In this document: piece after piece, positions 13,655 to 26,439 of the stretch
Layout: each line of letters begins with the position of its first letter
Numbering within the stretch: the first letter of the stretch is position 1
DNA from: Poecilobothrus nobilitatus
Taxonomy: Eukaryota; Arthropoda; Insecta; Diptera; Dolichopodidae
NCBI GenBank assembly: GCA_947095535.1
Contig: OX352774.1
Span: 81,964,416-82,028,415, forward strand
Length of the DNA stretch: 64,000 nucleotides
Direction: 5' to 3'
Made by a program: the position numbers and the translations under genes
Notes under the pieces: model-generated
The model's database searches: none
The model's input: only the letters and a program-made list of their open reading frames with translations
Told to the model about the DNA's origin: nothing

Positions 13655-14215
13655 AAAATTGTTAACAGAATTAAAAATATAATGCTGGAATAAATTTTTA
13701 TATATTACTTTAAAAAAAATTGGACAGGTGTTCAAATTACAGGTGTTTAAAAATAGGGAATTTTCCATTTTTGACCCCTTACGACTCACACTTATTTATT
13801 AAAAATTTTTTAAGTCCAACTTACCGTTTAGAAAATAGAAGGGATTTAAAATTTTGCAAACATTAAATTTCACATAACGGTAAATTAAAATGCAATATAT
13901 ATATTTAGAAGCTTATAAAAGGGGCTATCGTTTAGCGTTTCCAAATTATAAAGATATACCTTATAGATCTTGTGTTATAACAATTTAAGTACACGACTTT
14001 CTCAAAAGTTTTGAAGGCTGTTTCTGCATAACGGATAGGGCTACAGAAAAAAGTTATTCCATAAAATTAATTTTTTTTTTGCGATACTTATCTGTAGTTA
14101 CAATTTCATTACTTTATTTTAAACTGTGTAGAAGTTTTGTAAAACACCCAGATAAAAAAACAGACGGACAGAGTGAAGCTAATGGGAAATTTTTTTTTTG
14201 AAAGTGTGCTAAAAA
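13655..14215 (-). mobile_element. Family A (INE-1/DINE-like) fragment
   Basis: In reverse complement this matches the middle of the copy at 30326-31338. Shared landmarks are ACAGGTGTTCAAATTACAGG near 13726, CACATAACGGTAAATTAAA near 13871, an AACGGATAGGGCTACAG segment near 14031, and ACAGACGGACAGAG near 14159, equivalent to the GTCCGTC tract of the full copies. The terminal hairpin and TATACCC ends are not recognisable. Non-coding. Confidence 0.65.
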
Positions 14216-15390
14216 GTAATGTGAACCATAAATTTATAAATTAATAATAGTTTACTATTTGCTCTATATTATAATAAGTTAACTATATCACCCCTAGGCT
14301 ATATCAGAAAGTTTGTGTTGTTAAAAGATTTTTTAAACTTGTGTGATTATAATATAAATATCGGATTCAAACTCTGGTCAGATCCAAATATTATATAAAA
14401 TATATTAATAATATTATTAATATATTATTAATATTGATATTAATATTAACAAAATAAATAATATAATAATAATTAATACTTGTACCGTAACTAAACCTAG
14501 AAAGGAAAGATCGATTTATTTTCTCTTCAAATTGTATGTGATGGAGAAACCTAATAAACAAAAACCAAAATAAACGAAATAATATAATAAATGTATATTC
14601 ATCCATATCCATTTAAATGACCATCCAGAATGATAACAGAAATTACACCGAATGATGTTAGAATGATAACATCCATAGTTTTGCAGACAATAACACTTGT
14701 CTTGCTGCTATTTAGAAATTCATAATAAAAATGTGATTCATCCAGTCAATATGGCAACAAAAAATTTCACTATAGGTATATATGATCTAAACGACAATTT
14801 AGAAAAAATTTTATTTTGAGATAAAATCAACAGAGTTTGTAATGGATACAGCCGGAACGCCACTGGAAATATGTGCAAAAGTTTTGCTACCATAAAGTGT
14901 ACAATTAAAGTGTATATTAAATTAAAGAAGAATATCAATATTTATATTCTAAACACTCTTCCCAACATCCAATAACTTAATATATTTCAGAATTTTTTTT
15001 ATTTCTATTCCTTTATTCCTACATTCCCCAATCCAATAAACTAAAGAGTACATTGTGTACCATAGATTGAAGTTCTATACACATTTACCAAAAATAACTT
15101 GTTTATCTCATTGATGTCTTTCGAGATTCACTCTCCCAAAAAAAAAGATCAATAACAATAATATTATATTATTTCACATTTCTTTTTAAAAGGTCACACA
15201 TCACAACTGAAAGGTAAAACCAAGGTTAACCAAAATTATTTTTAAAACTTCTCTATGCATCAATTCATATTCAAGTATATATTTTATTATTTTCAGGCAC
15301 ACGACTATCAACATTGAATTGAAGAAAAAATCAATGCAACCATAGTTGTATAAAGGGGTACACTTTTAAAACCAAAATAACAATAATTTA
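14216..15390. other. AT-rich non-coding stretch
   Basis: Ordinary AT-rich sequence with a TATTAATATTA-rich run at 14395-14460. No gene, RNA or repeat element is recognised. Confidence 0.55.
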
Positions 15391-15810
15391 GAATTGTAGT
15401 TCCGTGCACCTATTTCTGAAAAGTCGTTAACACATGCAAAATAAGTAATGTTAGATTTTTAATTTTTGTATTTTAACTTTAAAATACTTGCATAGGTGTC
15501 TAAAAATAATTTCGAATTATCAAATTTTAACTTTTATATAAAGCTTTTAAAAGGAGGGAATTGCAAAAAAAATGTCTACAGTAGCTTGCTTATGCTTATT
15601 CTAAAATTATCCTTTTCTCAAAATTTCCGTTCTCAAAACTTTGACTAAATTAGCAGTTCTGAATTTAACTTTGCTTTATCTCAAAAGGTGTGAAAGTTTT
15701 GTAAAAAGACAGACAGACAGGCAGACAAAGTCAGGCAGAGTGAAACTAATAAGCATATTTTTTCAAAACTCTTTTTTGAAAATGTTCTAAAAATAACGGA
15801 TTTTGTATTA
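15391..15810 (-). mobile_element. Diverged family A fragment
   Basis: The clearest part is the end: AGGTGTGAAAGTTTTGTAAA then ACAGACAGACAGGCAGAC and GTGAAACTAATAAGCATA (15685-15755). This matches the GACGGACAG/GAAACTAATAGG block of the copies at 49490-50470 and 52035-52805. Upstream text (GTTAACACATGCAAAATAAG near 15427) resembles GTTAACACACGTAAAAATAT at 52193. Strongly decayed and non-coding. Confidence 0.45.
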
Positions 15811-17429
15811 TTTTGTCATCAATCTTCACCTTTACAATTAAAATCTAATATTTGGATTAATAGAAATAATTATATTTGTATAGATATTGAGTAGGTATTT
15901 GACATATTGATGCACAAGCCGTTATAAAATTTAAAAAAAAAAACTTAAAAAGAAATAAAAAATGTTTTAATAATAAATTTCAGTTCATTAATATCGTATG
16001 TAAGCATTAAAACAAAAAATCATTAAAATTTATTTTACTATAAAATTTTTCATATTAATTTCAAACTAATAATGATAAATGTCCTTAAATTCCATTTTTT
16101 TTTTTTTTTTTTTTGTTTTTTTAATGTCAGTTAAATCTTAGCATATAAATTCATTTATATGATAAACCATTTAATACCAAATAAATTGATATGTAAGCAT
16201 GTATTATGTAACCCACATCATATTCATCAATATGTTGTAGTATATACTGTATATACTGTATGTATATATGTATATGTAGATATCTAAAAGTATTTTTAAT
16301 ATTTTTCTTTAAAAAAAAAAAAGGATAACCAGAATAGAAATTAGATATGTTATCAAACGCCATTTTCTATTTTATCCTTTCATAACGGACAACTTATACT
16401 AAATAATAACGGATCTTATAGAATATCATAGATATTATTGTAAAGTGACAACCTGGTTTTTATCATTCAGTCTCATTTTTTCGTTTTTGTTTTTTTTTTT
16501 TTTTTTAGACAGAGAAAAATGATTTTTTTCTTCTTTTATTCTATTTTTTTTTTTTTATCTTTGATTATTTTGAAAATTAAAAAAAAATAAAAATTTCCTA
16601 TAAAGGATGAAAAAAGAATGAAACAGAAATAAAAAAAAAAATTTTTTTTATTTTACAATAAAAGAAAAAAAAAACAGGAATGAAAAATAATGGAAAAAAA
16701 ATGATTTATTAGAAGGAAATGGCATTCCGATCACTAACAAACCATTCTAACTGTTTTTTTTTTTTCTTTCTTTAATGTTTTTTAAACTTTTTCATTATTT
16801 TTTTTATTGTTATTACTATTATGGTCATTATTATGTTTCATTTGTATTAAATTGCACAGACACACACACAAAGTTTTTATTTATACATATACATAACAAT
16901 AATGAGTAAAACCAAAAAAAAAAAAACAACAAAACAAACTTAAGATATGGAAATTAAGTTAAAAAGATGAAAATTATAACTTCGACCATTAAAACTTGTT
17001 AATGTCTATTATTATTGAGATAAAGTCAAATTTAACTCTTTCTGTTTTCTATCTCTCTCTCTCTCTGTGTTTTTACAGTTTTTTAAATAAAATTTTAAAG
17101 GTGATCATAAGAAATAATAAAAGAATTAAAGAAATAAAAAAGTCTTAAAAAAGAAAACAATTTTTTACACGTGGAATAAAAGAAATAAATTAGAATACAA
17201 GAATAATAAAGAAAAATAGAAAGGTTATAAATTACTAAGAGTTAAGTTTTCGATTGTGTAGATATATTCTATTATAATGAATGTAAATCGAAACCGTGTC
17301 AAATGCAGCATACTATACATTTAAATGAAGAAGAGTTTATAATTGTCTATGACAACTGTGGGATACCCGTAGGAACATAAATTTATTTTACGTACGAAAA
17401 TATTTTTTTTATTTTTCGCATATCTGACT
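15811..17429. other. Homopolymer-rich non-coding stretch
   Basis: Long poly-T at 16097-16114 and 16492-16506, a short CACACACACA run near 16860 and CTCTCTCT near 17053. No supported feature. Confidence 0.55.
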
Positions 17430-17960
17430 TAATTAAGTTTACCAAGACATATTTATTTTAATTTTAGAGTTATAGGAGAGTTGTCGAACTTTATGCTACA
17501 GATCAAAAAATTTTTGCAAATATCGTTAACAAGACTTTGTCCTTCGACAAAATTTTAAATATCAAGCTTATTACAGACACTGAATTATTCTGATATAAAA
17601 AAAAAACAAAAAGTTGTATGACAGCTACTTGAACCCTTTGTCCGAATTAATGAAATTATATAAATTATTGTCATAAAATTTGACTTCTTATCACAAAACT
17701 TCAGATAAAAGCTTCAATAGACACTGAGTTATACTTATATAAAAAAAAAAAAACAGTTACTCGATAATGCAGTTACTCAAACACGCGGGTCGGAATTGTT
17801 TCAATAGCAAAACTAACAAATTTATAAAGGTAAAATGGTAAAAATTTCAGAATTCAAGATGAACTCTTTTTTAAAATTATCGTGCCGACGGATGGACGAA
17901 CAGACGTTCATGATTATCATATCACTGATCATTAATAATTGATTAAAATATCTATAGTTT
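17430..17960. repeat. Possible DINE-like fragment with ~146-bp repeat
   Basis: AAGCTTATTACAGACACTGA at 17563 recurs as AAGCTTCAATAGACACTGAG at 17709, each followed by TATAAAAAAA, so there are two diverged units of 146 bp. They are followed by GCCGACGGATGGACGAACAG near 17884, a GGACGGAC-type tract like those in families A and B. The arrangement resembles family B (tandem units followed by a GGACGGACGGAC tract), but ends are missing. Confidence 0.35.
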
Positions 17961-20900
17961 ATAAATTGTTGCTTATTTATATTTGTTTAAATTATAATTT
18001 ATTTTGTAAAATTATTCTAAAACTCTAGTTGAAAAAATAAAAATTAAAACTTTAATATTTTAGATTCCTGTGTAAATTTTTGGCATGCATATACCCAAAA
18101 TATCTACAAAATTTATTTTAAATTTAAATATACAATAATAATTATTATAACATATTAATTAATTATTTTTAAAATTTAATTTTAATCAAATTAATTAAAT
18201 CGTATGTTTGTTAAAGGCTATTCACAATTTAAAAGGATCAAATTTATCTATAGAATATGTATACATATATATGTATGTGCATAAGGAAATATAACACACT
18301 ATATAAATAACTATTTAAAAATATTATAATTGTATATAAATATAAATTTTATGTATCACTTTAACACAAAACAAATATAGGTACATATATGTATAACTGT
18401 AATTTCACAGGAAAATTCAATTAATTTTAGATTGTTTCAACGGCTAATACAATTAATATATAATACATTATATTAAATGATATATGTTAGATATATATAT
18501 ATATATATAATATATTGCCCACACGCAAAATAAAAAATAGAATTCAATGGAAAAATAAATTTTATTATTTTCATTTATTTCATTTTTTTTTTTAATAGGA
18601 TTAAAAAAAAAAAAAAAGGAACTATGAATAGGCACTCGTTATTTTTAACGGATATAAAAATTAATTATTTTTATCGTGTATTCGTGTATAGTAATTAGAA
18701 TAAAATTAAACAAATTATTCCAAAAAAAAGAAAAATAATAATAAAAAATTTTTTTCTATTTTACTTTATCTGATTATAATAACAAAAACAAAAAAATCGT
18801 TTTATTTTAAGTTAAAGAAGCATAACTAAACATATTTTTTATAAAAAATTTTGTGTACAATTTTTTAATTAATTGTTATTGTATATAATATTAAAAAATC
18901 CAAAAATAAACAGAATTTGTTAAATTTAAAACCAAATTACTGTAACATACAACAACGTGATAATAAACTTAAATTTAATTATAATTTGTATGATAGAGAA
19001 ACAGAATTTATTGAACAGAATCCTTGCAATTATTATTGCTTCTACAAATTGTTGTGACAAAATCATATAAAAATAAAAAAAAATGAAAGCAAAGCTTCCC
19101 ACAGTCTCTTGCAACTTATTTAAATCATCGGTCGAATTTCAGGGCTATTTAAAAAAGCAATGATATCCAGGCTACACAATAAGGAAACTAAAAATAAAAA
19201 TTTGGAAGTAAAACTATTCCTCAGTCTTTTGCAACTAATTCAGATATTCACGATGATTTTAAGAATCTTTAAACAGACAATAGCATTCAGGTTATAGATC
19301 GATATTGAAAAAAAAAACTTGTACCTAGAAAAATACAATACAAAATGAGTGTATAAACTATGATACAAAAGATTATATAACAGATTGAGAAAGAAAAAAA
19401 TTAAATAACTTGTAAAAAAGACAATAATCAAACTATAATTGAACAAGTAATCAAAATATTTTCGTTTCATAGTCTTGTACTTTAGCTACAGCCGACTAAT
19501 CTCAAAACAACTTAATGAAACTAATTTGATTCAAAGAACTAAAGTTTATTCAAAACTGAATAACAAATGACTTAATGAATGTCCTTTATGCTTCATTATA
19601 GGATTGGAAAGGAGAAAAATAAAATTTCTATTAACAATTATTGACCCATCTTTTTAATTAATTATGGTACATAATTTTAACCGTATGTAATCCTTAATTT
19701 GCATAAATTTCAAAAATATTTTGTATAAATTTTTAAACATAATGTAAAGATATATATTTCGAATTTTCATTCCTGACCTATTCTGTTTTAATACATTATT
19801 TTGATTAAGGACGGAAATAAGTTAAAAGATTAAAAATATCATTTCAAGATTTTAAGATATTTTAATATATCTTTTATAGCTTACCACAACCCTATAAAGA
19901 AAAAAATTAAAACATTTAGCAAATAAAATCAAGGACTCTTACTTATACCATATGTAAAATATGTCATTATTTTTTTTAAAGCTTATCGCAACCATTTAAA
20001 ATACTTTCAAATTACTATAACCGTTAAAATTAATAAAAATAAGACGATTTCCTTATCCTTATATAAATAATTTTTAGCATAATATATAATTAATAATATT
20101 TTGGTTTTCGTTTTCCTTTTTTTCTTTTTTTTTTTTTTTATAATTAAAATAGTTGTGGCTTAAAATTTGGAATAAAATTTTTTGTTTTAAAATTATGTTT
20201 AAAATCTTTTTAAAACTTTATTTTAATTAACACTATTTAAGAATCTCAGATATGAAAACTCTAATTTACAATTCATTGTTTACCACAAAAAAAAAAAACC
20301 ATAAAATAAACCAAACCATACCAAATTATATCAAACCATACCAAACCAAAAATAAAAAGGGTTTTTTTTTTTTTTATCATAAATTATGGTCTTCTAAAAA
20401 TATCATCTTATTATGACCTATTTTCAGATATTAAATTCAAAAAAAAATTATATGTACCAAATATATACATACTTACATTTAATTATATATATACATATAT
20501 ATACATATATATATTAATTATAAGTTATTTTTAACATTAAACTTATTATAAAATTTTATGGGTACAAAAATTATAATTACCATAATAAAAAAAAAAAAAA
20601 AGTAAAAAAAAAAAATAAATTAACTCCTCTTTCAAAATTATTAAGGTGTATCTGTGCAAAATTGTGCAAAAAGTAAATAAAAAAAAAAAAAAAACAGCTT
20701 AGGTTTTCTTTTCTTTTTTATATTAATTCAAACAATCACCATATTTTAACTTTGGTTTGGAGCGGAAACAAACAAACAAAAAAAAATAAAAAGAAAAAGA
20801 AAGAAAAATCGAAAACTATGTAATTATCAAAAATTAATTGACAATAACAAGAAAACTCATTAAGAAAACTGTATAATAAATATATATACATATATATATA

Positions 20901-22379
20901 TATATATACTTCTATATTGAAGTACCTTTATATATATATATATGTGTGTATATATATATATAAAAATATAAAAATGGTTAGTATAATATATTATATTAAT
21001 TTATAATGTAGGTGACTTAATGGTTATAGTGTACTTTTTGCAAAATCATTAATTGAACAAATATAATTACAGCATTTTACCAATATTAACAGTTCTAACC
21101 CTCACTATATTTCGAAAAAAAAGTTAAAAAATTTTTTCTTTTACTTTTCCCTTTACTTCTTTTATTTTTATTTTGATTTTTTCGTTTTTCATTCTTATCT
21201 TTCTTTCGCCCCTTTATTTTTTTTTTTTTTTTATTTTTGTTCAATGCAATTGGCTGCAAACCGTTATACGAAAACTTTCAGAAAAAGAAATAAATATTAA
21301 ATCATAGTGGCTCATTACATTTTTGGTTTTCTTGTTTTGGTTCTTTTTTTTTTTGTGTTTTATTTTTTAGTACCTACATAAAAAAAAAAAAAAAAACAAA
21401 CCCTTGGCATTAAATCAGCACTAGAACAGAACCAGAACAGAACAGTTTAGTGCGACCACAATCTATAACTATAAAATATCAGTAGGTATATGTATGTATG
21501 TTAGAATATAACATTTAGATATACAATTCCAATTATTACCAATGTAACGTGGAAAATAAACGAAAAAAAAAAGGAAATAAAATAAAAAAATCGACAAAAA
21601 CGAAAACCTTATACGAGAAAAAGAAAAAAGTTTTGGAAAATTTATTGAAAAAGTTTTTCTTTTTCCTTTAGAAAAAATAAAACAAAAAACCAGGAAAAAG
21701 TTTCTATGGTTCCTAATCTATACGAAGAAAATATTATTTTCTACAATTTAAAATAAAAAATTATAAAAAAAAAAAAAAAAATATTAAATGATTTGAAAGG
21801 AAAAAGAAAAAATAAAAAATTATACTCGAAAATCAAAAAAAAAAAAACAAAAAACAGGACATATACTTAAAAGCTATTATTTCTCTTTTTTCTTTTTTAT
21901 TTTTGTCTTTTGTTTTTTTTTTTTTTTTATCACATACATAAATATGTATCGTAAAAACCACATCGCGACATAAAAGATAAATAGCGAAATCGTTTAGTAT
22001 GATTAAAAAAACAATATACCATATACACACATTTACATACATATATTTATGTGTAATATAAAACCTATGCCACATTTTGACAATTTTATATCATTAAAAA
22101 TTAATTGAGTATTATGGAATAAGCCTCAATATATTATTAAAAAAAAAAAAAACAAAGAAAAAAAAAAATTAAAAAAACATAAAAAAAGATAAAAGTATTA
22201 AATATTTACCGTTATTACAATAATAATGACAATAAGAGTAAATATTGAATTGTCTTAGTATTTATACCCATATACAGCATTGAGTTATTATAACAATGTT
22301 TATAATATCTCATATTTGAGAAAGAATATTAAGAGCACATCCGGCACTAATAAAATTTGAAGTAAAAAGACATTCTGAC
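17961..22379. other. AT-rich, homopolymer-rich non-coding stretch
   Basis: TA microsatellites (18491-18508, 20880-20908, 20931-20960), many A/T runs over 10 bases, and a short CCATACCAAA-type repeat at 20310-20350. No coding frame is convincing; the longest are Phe/Ile/Tyr/Lys-rich products of AT-rich DNA. Confidence 0.55.
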
Positions 22380-22790
22380 CGAAATTTTACCGCTAAATAT
22401 ATCAAAAACTGTTTAAACCAAAACTGCTCACAACCAAACTTAAAAATCGTTGATTTGAGTTTTCTTCCTTCAGCTGAAAAATTTATGATTTCTAATTTTG
22501 CCGCCGCAAAATCTGATGTAATCATATAGAATGACATTTTGACATAGAATGACATTTTTACATAGAATGACAAAAGAAAAATAAATAAATTAAAAAAAAA
22601 AATTTTTTTACATTTGGAGCCAATGCCAACAATCGAAATTATTTTAATAATTTTCACAATTTTACTCTCCATTTTTTTTTTTTTAAGTTTTAAAAAAATT
22701 GTTTTCACAGCAGCGAAATTGTCGACTGTAAATTTATCCGCCGACGTCATCTGCCGACGTCTCTGAATATGTTTTCACCTATAAACACTA
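22380..22790. mobile_element. Possible MITE with imperfect inverted repeats
   Basis: The segment 22472-22512 (TTATGATTTCTAATTTTGCC in its middle) aligns imperfectly in reverse complement with 22702-22745 (TTTTCACAGCAGCGAAATTG at its left). An AGAATGACATTTT unit is repeated three times between them, near 22528-22575. The right side has CCGACGTCATCTGCCGACGTC, an 8-bp direct repeat near 22741. A minus-strand frame is open for 146 codons across this stretch, but it translates the repeats and a poly-A run and has no recognisable domain. No duplication of the target was found. Confidence 0.3.
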
Positions 22791-22933
22791 TTGATTATCA
22801 CAAAAAACTCATCACACAATTATTATTGTATTTAATTCTGTAACGCTCATATAACTTAAAAGAGTTTAATAAAAATCCCTAAAAGTATGCAATGTAAAAT
22901 TAAGCTATTGTTTTTTTTTTAATTAATGTTTTA

Positions 22934-23148
22934 AGGCCTTGGTGGTCTAGTAGTTAAGCATGTGGCTCATTAACCGAGGGAGTGCGGGCTCAAATCCTTA
23001 CAGGTAGTAAGTTTTATTAATTGAAAAAAAATCCCCTTTGCTACTAAATATATAATGAAATTCGGCCTGTAATAGACTTAGTATCTAATGTTTTTGTAAT
23101 ATTACAATATCCTATATGATTTGTAATATTAATATAAATAAATAAATA
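22934..23148 (+). repeat. tRNA-derived SINE, family 2, with 9-bp target duplication
   Basis: The head is tRNA-like, with an A-box candidate TGGTCTAGTAG at 22943-22953 and a B-box candidate GGGCTCAAATCC at 22986-22997. It is followed by a non-tRNA body (CAGGTAGTAAG, later GGCCTGTAATAG) and an (AATA)n tail near 23133-23150. The flanks carry a perfect 9-bp direct repeat, AATGTTTTA, at 22925-22933 and 23149-23157, as expected for LINE-mediated insertion. It would be transcribed by RNA polymerase III from the internal boxes; activity is not shown. Confidence 0.75.
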
Positions 23149-23157
23149 AATGTTTTA

Positions 23158-23320
23158 GAAGGAACCTTGATGCAAGAGTGATTAAGACATGTCTTATTAA
23201 TCAACCAAGAGACTATCGGTTGAAACCCTGCACAGGTAACAAAATTTCCTACTAAAATAGAAATAAATCACCCTTGCAACCAAATATAGTCTAAAATTAT
23301 AATACATTTTTTATTTATTA
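23158..23320 (+). repeat. Diverged SINE, family 2
   Basis: Directly follows the copy at 22934-23148. The tRNA-like head (AAGAGTGATTAAGACATG near 23175, B-box-like GGTTGAAACCC near 23218) is followed by the same body order: ACAGGTAACAAAATTT, then CACCCTTGCAACCAAATATA. These correspond to ACAGGTAGTAAG and TTTGCTACTAAATATA in the neighbour. Substantially more decayed, with no clear target duplication. Confidence 0.5.
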
Positions 23321-25275
23321 TTTATTTATTTATTAATACAAACAAAATAAAACAAAACATATTACTACAATATATATTAACAGAAGTATTCAATTTAGAA
23401 GGGTCTAGTAATTTTCAATGTTAGTAATATTGTATAATTCTCTATGTGAAAAATATCTGACCAATGGAGTTCAGATTAAACCAATGAGATTAAGCCTTTT
23501 AGTTGAAAGATTTTGGGTTCAACAATATTAATTAATATATATTAATAGTTATATATACATGATATAATGTATTATATAAAAATAGTTCTATAATGTGATA
23601 TAAAATAAATAAATACACATTTCTTAAATAAGAGAATAGATAGGTGCAAGTAGTTGTGCTTCATTCATAGGTACAAACAAGTAACTAATGATTAAGTGAA
23701 CATAATGATTCAAAAAACTGAAGCTTATTTATTCTAATCTTTGTGACTTTATTATTACTAATAATCCATATAGGAGTGGAAAGGAAAAGAAATCCGATAT
23801 ATAAAAAACAAATAAATATAACACTTTTCGTTAAAAGTTAACACATTTTTTTTTCTTTTTTTTTTTTGAAAAATGTAAACCTTTGTTATAAAAGTTTGCT
23901 TTCTCGCTTTTGCAAAATCTCTCGATTTAAAATTAATGCAATAATTTTTGATATCCCAGCTAGCGCATCTAATTAATGTCATACATCATAATCCCTTTTC
24001 AACTTTTGGTAGTTAGATTTAATAATTTTCAAGCATTAGGTACCAACGATGTTATATTGAATGTATTAGAGACTGGTAAATTTGAGATATTTTACCTTCA
24101 ATCTATCTATACATTCTGGTAAAGGCAGAACACTTACAGTTATTAAACATGTTAAAAGTTTGTATTTCAATATGTTTTATGAAAATTTTTAATGGTTGAA
24201 AGGATAACCGAATGAATTTATGTATTAAAAGAAAATATTATACAACCTTAAAATTTTGGCTTTATTTTTTTTTAAATAAAAACCAACATTAGGTTGTAAA
24301 TAAATTGTCTTTAAAATTTAATGTTTTATCTTTTTTTACTTTTTTTATTGATATATTAATTTTTATTAATAAACATAATAATATGTACCTATACCTTATA
24401 ATAACATATTAAATTATATATATACATATATACCTATATGTATTAATAAATGCAATATATACATATATTATTTGGTTAATGTGATATTTATTACAAATTG
24501 AAAAATGTGTGGCTCTGATTTTATATATTATAAATTGACATACATAATATAAAAATAGATTAATAAAAAACATATCACTTTTTAATAAAAAGGATGTGCT
24601 CAGCCTATCTTAAGATGTCGGCATATTAAGAATACCATATATATACAGTTTCTATAATATAACCACATTTACCCTACCGTTACCGTTTATACCACATAAT
24701 ATATATATATATATATACCACATAATATATATATATACACATATATATATACAAAAGTATTCCTATATAATTTTTACTGTTTGTTCTTTCTGTTCTCAAG
24801 TGAATAGTATTTATATTTTTTTTTTTTTACATTAATCCTTAAAGGACTCAAGAATCGCTTTCATTATATTTTTTTTTTCTTTCTTTACTTTTTTGTATCT
24901 TTTTTTTTTATTTGCTATTCTACTTTTTACGGTAAATACTTATATGAGTTTATCAATGTACTACACGATTGCCACATGTCACCGTTTTGCCTTCGTATGA
25001 ATTATCCTCATTTCACATTTCTTTTACTTTACTTTATCGACCTGACTAAAGTTTTTCTTGGGGATAATATCCTTTCAAGGAAAAAATATATGTTTTATTA
25101 ATAAAAAAAACCTTTGGTTAGAGAGAAGAAATAGATTTGATCATATCATCAAATTTCCCATATTAATATTTAAATTAGTTCTTTATACCCGTATGAATGT
25201 ATGCTCTTCATTATATAATAATGAGAAAGCACTGTTATATAAATGTGACATAGAAATAACGCTGTCTTCCTTTTT
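23321..25275. other. AT-rich non-coding stretch
   Basis: Ordinary AT-rich sequence. A TA microsatellite with its ACCACATAATATATATA flank is duplicated at 24689-24717 and 24717-24740. No coding sequence is supported. Confidence 0.55.
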
Positions 25276-25402
25276 TAGGTGTAACTGTAAATGGCGTAAG
25301 GGCAAATTATTCTTAAGACGTGCATGGAATTTGAACTCACACTCCCACTGTATTTAAAGTGTATTTTATCTTAACCCTTACCGATTATGCCACCGAGGCC
25401 CA
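25276..25402 (-). repeat. Truncated SINE, family 1
   Basis: Matches the reverse-complement orientation of the copy at 62708-62903: GTAACTGTAAATGGCGTAAG, then CTTAAGACGTGCATGG, GAATTTGAACTCACACTCCC (B-box region) and TTACCGATTATGCCACCGAG (A-box region) in the same order. The SINE 3' tail is missing, so this is a truncated, diverged copy. An open frame running through it is incidental. Confidence 0.7.
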
Positions 25403-26439
25403 TATTAATATTTATTATTTTGGTAATACCCTTTTCACATTTTCATAAAAGATGGCAACCCTAATATAAACTCATATACTTACAATACAAATAAAATATA
25501 TACGTATAAACTGTTCAATACAATACAAATGACTCTACTATTATTATTATCATTGTTAAAGATCCTTCGAGAGACACGAAAATAAGTTAAAAAAAATGTA
25601 AAAAAAAAAAAAACGTGTATGTATACTTATTGTATTAAACAAATAAAATAATAGGTATTCTAATAGTGAAAGTAGGCATCAGCTTCTTTTATATTCAATT
25701 TTTTCTTTTTATTTTTAGAAATATTATAATAAAATGAAGATTATATGAACCATTTTTTTTTTTACAGTCATCTACTATGCATTCAAAGATATTTTAATAG
25801 TAAAGAAAATTTAACTAAAACCAAACAGTAAGATTTTAAAATTGGAAATTTACTTTAATGTAAATTAACATGAAAAAATTGTGTTTTCGCTCGATTCCTT
25901 AACAAACTTTATCATTACCTTGAAATAATCATATAAGGCCGAAACAATTTTTTTCTATTTTGAACGTGGTAATAAAGTCGATATTTTTTACCTGTTTTCC
26001 TTATGTAATCAGAACATTTGGTTTGTCCCAGCTTTTTCCAGAAAGTTCTTTGTCATTTTTTGGAAGTTGTTAAAAACACGTGCCTTGCTTTGCGTTGGTT
26101 ATTATAATTTGTATAGGTATATATTATCTTTATGCAAAAGGCTTAAATAAAACAAATTATATTAAAACAAAAGCTTTTTATGGTATTCTTACTAGAATAT
26201 CCCTTACATTTCCATAAATAAAATAATTTAGCGGGATGATTAAATATTCCTAGTTTTTTATATATTATGTATAAGAGTGATTTTATGATTGATTAAAAAA
26301 TATGAATCATACTTTTTTTCCAGATGATTTATGATATATATATGAAATTTATTTGTTTATGAAAGATTCTCATCATATCAGGTTTTAATAAGAAAAATTT
26401 ATCAGTTTTAACAAAGAGTTTTTAAAGAAGTAAAAGTAA
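25403..26439. other. AT-rich non-coding stretch
   Basis: No gene, RNA or mobile element is recognised; poly-A runs only. Confidence 0.5.

Noticed and set aside
22310..22750. 146-codon minus-strand frame
   Set aside because: It spans a poly-A run and short direct repeats inside an inverted-repeat segment, with no recognisable motif.
22934..23000. tRNA gene candidate
   Set aside because: A- and B-box-like words are present but no complete acceptor stem pairs. It is the head of a SINE with a body, tail and target duplication.
25058..25357. 99-codon plus-strand frame
   Set aside because: Its second half is the reverse strand of a SINE and the first half has no recognisable features.
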